Assembly (NCBI RefSeq): GCF_001438805.1
Contig: NZ_JQCF01000005.1
Coordinates: 62,001 to 126,000, forward strand
Reading direction: 5' to 3'
From: Companilactobacillus kimchiensis
Lineage (GTDB): Bacteria > Bacillota > Bacilli > Lactobacillales > Lactobacillaceae
DNA length: 64,000 nt
The notes under the pieces are model-generated. The model ran no database searches. It saw nothing but the letters and a program-made list of their open reading frames with translations, and had not been told where the DNA came from. Position numbers and translations under genes: made by a program. This document shows positions 60,982-64,000 of this stretch, piece after piece (the stretch's first letter is position 1; every line of letters starts with the position of its first letter).

Positions 60982-63729
60982 TTACCAAATTTTGATATTA
61001 AAAATTTCTTTTAATCCTGATAGAAGTAACGTTGGTAAAGCTGGAATAATAATTACCAGTGGATAAATATATGTTGGTAATTGAGCGGTTCCCATAACGA
61101 GATTAAAGAAGGGGATAATTGTTACCAAAACCGAAGCGATTCCTGCGAATAAAACTGCCATTACTAATCGAGGATTCCCAAAAGGATTTCTTCTGAAAAT
61201 AGTCCGTGAGCTGCGAGCATCAAAGACATGCCATAATTGTCCAAAAACTAGAGTCAAAAAGGCAACGGTCTGCGCTTCATTACGATTCATCCCTAAGTTG
61301 GCGGCCAAGATAAAAGCTATGTATACCATGGCTCCCATGATTGAGCCACGAATCAATACTCGCGACCAAGTGTGATTGGCAAGGATTGATTCATTAGGAT
61401 CACGAGGTTTTTCTTTCATAATATCTGATTCAGCGACGTCATAACCAAGGGCAAATGAAGGTAATGCATCACTGACCATATTTACCCACAGAACCATTAA
61501 GGCTGTCAAAGTTGGTGTAGCAGCAGGAATATCGCCGACAGTTTGGTTGAAGAAGAATAGTCCCAATAACAGGGCCAAAACTTCAGCAACGTTGGTAGTT
61601 AATTCATGGCGCATGAAATTTTTGATATTGGCATAGATGGTCCGACCACTTTTAACGGAATTTTCAATTGTAGTGAATTTGTCATCTAAGAGAATTAAAT
61701 CAGCCGAATCTTTAGTGACTTCGGTTCCATTGATTCCCATGGCAATTCCAATGTCAGCCACTCGTAATGCTGGTGCATCATTAACGCCATCACCAGTCAT
61801 CGCTACGATTTGTCCGTGACGTTGCAACTGTTTGACAATACGTTGTTTGTGTTCCGGAGTTACTCGAGCGTAGACGTTCACACCGACAACAGCTTGAAAG
61901 AGTTGTTCATCAGTCATAGTTTCAATATCAATCCCTTTGATAACTCGGGCCGATTTTGATTTCACGATTCCCAAGTCATAAGCAATTGCACGGGCAGTTT
62001 TTTCATGGTCTCCAGTAATCATAACAACTTCAATATTGGCATCATTGAGTGTTTTAACGGAATATTTAACTTCTTCACGAGGAGGGTCGATGATACCAGC
62101 CACACCAGCGATGGTTAAATCAGTTTCTAATGCAGAAACATTACCAGTTTCTGCTGCAGCTTGCGTAATTTCTTTATAACCAACTGCTAATGTTCGTAAG
62201 GCTTGTTCGGCGTAATCACTAACAATTTGGTTAAAATTTTGCTTAGCTAGGTCGGAATTGTCAATTTGATCATTTACTAAGATACCACTGCTGTTACGTA
62301 ATAAAACATCAGGTGCACCTTTGGTATAAAGCAGATAACCAGTGGCAGTTTTAACGATGACACTCATCATTTTACGACTACTAGTGAAAGGTAAAGTTCT
62401 GACAATTCTGTTTGTCTGTAGGAGTTCATCTTTGATCACATTAGCTTTTTGACCGAGAACGTTCAAAGCAACTTCAGTTGGGTTGCCAAAAGGTTTAAAC
62501 TTGCCATCAACTTCTTTAACAGAGGCTTCATTACAGAGCACTGCCCCAGATAGAAAAATCGAAGGTTGAGGTGATAATTGACCAGTGATTTTACCAGTTG
62601 GAGTATAACCTAAACCGGCTACTTCATGAAAATTCCCATTTTCGTAGAATTTAGTTACAGTCATTTCGTTTTTGGTTAAGGTTCCAGTTTTATCAGAACA
62701 AATATAAGAAGTGCTACCCAATGTTTCGACACTGCTGAGGGATTTGATCAATCCCTTATTTTTCGCCATTTTCGCCGCGCCAATTGTTAAAACGATAGAC
62801 AGAACAGCTGGCAGGGCATCAGGGATTGAGGCCACAGCTAGAGCGATTGAGGTTGATAGTACCGAGGTAATGGAATTAATACTGAATTCTCCAGCACGGA
62901 TAATACCAATGACAAAAGTTAAAACAACGATTCCGGCTGAGAATTTCATCAAAATTTTAGTTAATTTGTTGATGGTAGTTTGTAATGGAGAATCTTTCAC
63001 ATCAACTGATTGAATCAGACGAGCAATATTGCCTAATTCAGTATTTTCACCCGTGGCAACCACTAGTCCAATTCCCTGGCCATTAGAAACTGTTGAGCCA
63101 GAGAAACCCATGTTGGCCTGATCACCAATTTCAACTGTCCCTTGAAGAGCTTCAGTATTCTTAGGGATAGCATCAGGTTCACCAGTTAAATGTGATTCGA
63201 TAACTTGTAATTCATCAGTTTCGATCCAACGAACGTCGGTTTCGACAAAATCGCCCATCATAACTTTAAGAATATCGCCGACTACTAATTCGACTGTAGG
63301 AATTTTTTGCCAATCGCCATCCCGCAAGACCTGGGAGTAGCGATTATTCATTTCTTTCAAAGCATTGAGACTTTTACGGGCACTGATTTCCTGCCAGAAT
63401 CCTAAAATAGCGTTGATAAAAATTAGAATTAAAATAGCGATAGCTTCATAAAGGCTCTCTTGACCATGTTTTGGATTACCTTGAACTTGGAAAGCATAGA
63501 AAGAACTTAAGAATGATAATAAAACTGCACCCAGTAAAACAAGTACGATCGGTTCTTTAAAACTTTTAAGAAAAACTTTCCAATAAGGATCAGCCTTCTT
63601 TTCAGACAACTTATTTTCTCCGTATTGTTCACGTGCTTGTTGAACCTGACTGGATGATAAACCAGTTTTTTGGTCAACTGAAAATTGTTTCAGTATTACG
63701 TCTTTAGTTTGTTGATAGAATTTAGCCAT
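60982..63729 (-). CDS. P2-type cation-transporting ATPase (Ca2+-ATPase-like)
   Basis: 915 aa. Cation ATPase N-terminal domain, actuator loop LTGEPDA, M4 motif SIPDALPAVLSIV, phosphorylation site CSDKTGTLTKNEM, nucleotide site YTKGAPDVLL, hinge MTGDGVNDAPAL, M6 WVNMVSDALPSFALGYD, and the C-terminal helices. It is closest to PMR1/SERCA-like calcium pumps, but M4 has PDALP for PEGLP and M6 has SD for TD, so the ion (calcium, manganese or other) should not be assumed. Start behind GAAGGGA. The leader (63730-63850) is structured and could control it. Confidence 0.9.
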   Translation of the reverse strand: MAKFYQQTKDVILKQFSVDQKTGLSSSQVQQAREQYGENKLSEKKADPYWKVFLKSFKEPIVLVLLGAVLLSFLSSFYAFQVQGNPKHGQESLYEAIAILILIFINAILGFWQEISARKSLNALKEMNNRYSQVLRDGDWQKIPTVELVVGDILKVMMGDFVETDVRWIETDELQVIESHLTGEPDAIPKNTEALQGTVEIGDQANMGFSGSTVSNGQGIGLVVATGENTELGNIARLIQSVDVKDSPLQTTINKLTKILMKFSAGIVVLTFVIGIIRAGEFSINSITSVLSTSIALAVASIPDALPAVLSIVLTIGAAKMAKNKGLIKSLSSVETLGSTSYICSDKTGTLTKNEMTVTKFYENGNFHEVAGLGYTPTGKITGQLSPQPSIFLSGAVLCNEASVKEVDGKFKPFGNPTEVALNVLGQKANVIKDELLQTNRIVRTLPFTSSRKMMSVIVKTATGYLLYTKGAPDVLLRNSSGILVNDQIDNSDLAKQNFNQIVSDYAEQALRTLAVGYKEITQAAAETGNVSALETDLTIAGVAGIIDPPREEVKYSVKTLNDANIEVVMITGDHEKTARAIAYDLGIVKSKSARVIKGIDIETMTDEQLFQAVVGVNVYARVTPEHKQRIVKQLQRHGQIVAMTGDGVNDAPALRVADIGIAMGINGTEVTKDSADLILLDDKFTTIENSVKSGRTIYANIKNFMRHELTTNVAEVLALLLGLFFFNQTVGDIPAATPTLTALMVLWVNMVSDALPSFALGYDVAESDIMKEKPRDPNESILANHTWSRVLIRGSIMGAMVYIAFILAANLGMNRNEAQTVAFLTLVFGQLWHVFDARSSRTIFRRNPFGNPRLVMAVLFAGIASVLVTIIPFFNLVMGTAQLPTYIYPLVIIIPALPTLLLSGLKEIFNIKIW

Positions 63730-63756
63730 ATAATCATTCCCTTCGATTTTGGCGAG

Positions 63757-63820
63757 AAAAAAAGCGCGAACAACAAGAAATCTTCCTTACCCTCGGAAGT
63801 GGTTTCTTGAAGCTCACGCT
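63757..63820 (-). promoter_or_regulatory. Candidate attenuator leader of the cation ATPase
   Basis: Minus strand: outer stem AGCGTGA (63820-63814) / TCGCGCT (63769-63763) with one G-U pair, inner stem CAAGAAA-TTTCTTG (reverse complement at 63774-63780 and 63803-63809), and a tip stem CTTCC/GGAAG. The outer stem runs straight into seven T residues (63763-63757), so the whole can act as an intrinsic terminator inside the leader. A TATACT at 63854-63849 may be the -10. It does not show the conserved loop of the yybP-ykoY manganese riboswitch. Confidence 0.5.
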
Positions 63821-63887
63821 CAACCTGTTTAAATTTATATGTACATTAAGTATATCATTTGGTTAAAATTGATGCTATTTTGACGCT

Positions 63888-64000
63888 TTATTGAACAGCA
63901 TCTTTGGAGACGAATTTAGTATTAGGTTCAGAAGTGGAACTGTACATGGCATTTTGCGAGTTCAATGTGGAATAATTCCAATCAGCATCAAATGCGGCAT
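63888..64000 (-). CDS. C-terminal fragment of an unidentified protein
   Basis: The minus-strand frame enters from the window edge and ends with ...STSEPNTKFVSKDAVQ and TAA, 36 codons visible. Polar, Ser/Asn-rich, no recognised family. It lies upstream of the cation ATPase on the same strand with about 160 bp between, so they are probably separate transcripts. Confidence 0.5.
   Translation of the reverse strand, partial: AAFDADWNYSTLNSQNAMYSSTSEPNTKFVSKDAVQ

Noticed and set aside
63757-63820. yybP-ykoY manganese riboswitch
   Set aside because: Tempting before a P-type ATPase, but the conserved GGGGAGUAG-type loop is absent and the hairpins do not fit.

Overview
The window is low-GC Firmicute DNA from a lactic acid bacterium of the family Lactobacillaceae, most likely a Companilactobacillus-type species. 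The grounds are gene content and style: a lacABCD/lacR tagatose-6-phosphate pathway, PTS transport, SLAP-domain surface proteins, LPXTG anchoring, CcpA-type cre sites and strong AGGAGG ribosome sites. The genus is an inference and cannot be proved from the window. No rRNA, tRNA, CRISPR array or intact insertion sequence was seen.

Layout. 1-6400: tagatose-6-phosphate operon lacR-lacA-lacB-lacC-lacD on the minus strand (lacD cut by the window edge), divergent from a Gat-family PTS IIA-IIB-IIC operon, with paired LacR-type operators and cre-like sites between them. 6950-10340: a DUF2252 kinase-like gene and polyphosphate kinase. 10600-16020: a cre-preceded sugar operon (GH65 phosphorylase, EEP-fold hydrolase, MFS transporter) followed by an AraC regulator. 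16160-19920: proline iminopeptidase, a NEAT-domain LPXTG protein and a two-part ThrE-type exporter. 20230-23770: a P1B metal ATPase with an unusual CPG motif, a separate metal-binding domain protein, a Dps/ferritin-like protein and a two-cysteine FLP-type Crp/Fnr regulator. 23910-28440: a complete exosortase XrtG locus with its Firmicu-CTERM substrate. 28570-38390: formate/nitrite channel, HelD, NADH oxidase, a lone EAL protein, GPP34-like and SGNH proteins, CoaA, GuaA. 38460-44680: an AT-rich accessory stretch (unknown membrane-anchored protein, recombinase relic, Met-rich peptide, CAP/SLAP protein, beta-lactamase-fold protein, zinc-ribbon protein, lipoprotein). 44870-52280: a complete yhf cluster (YhfZ, PRD, YhfU, YhfT, Php, YhfS, YhfX, YhfW). 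52390-60740: DHFR-like protein and three tandem paralogous SLAP surface proteins, the first broken by a frameshift. 60980-64000: P2-type cation ATPase with a structured leader, and the tail of one further gene.

Three points stand out. First, the yhf cluster of unknown pathway carries two copies of one exact operator architecture, CAATATA-N10-TATATTG: one just downstream of the yhfZ promoter, the other over the -10 of a second promoter before the transporter and enzyme genes. Second, a family of interspersed intergenic elements (two full copies, four fragments) keeps short primary motifs while the perfect closing stems differ between copies and remain paired, as expected of a structured RNA or a small non-autonomous mobile element. 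Third, the exosortase G locus is complete and compact, with a single visible substrate. Smaller points include a possible plus-strand small RNA inside the lac operon, overlapping divergent promoters between nox and the EAL gene, and a candidate attenuator before the cation ATPase.
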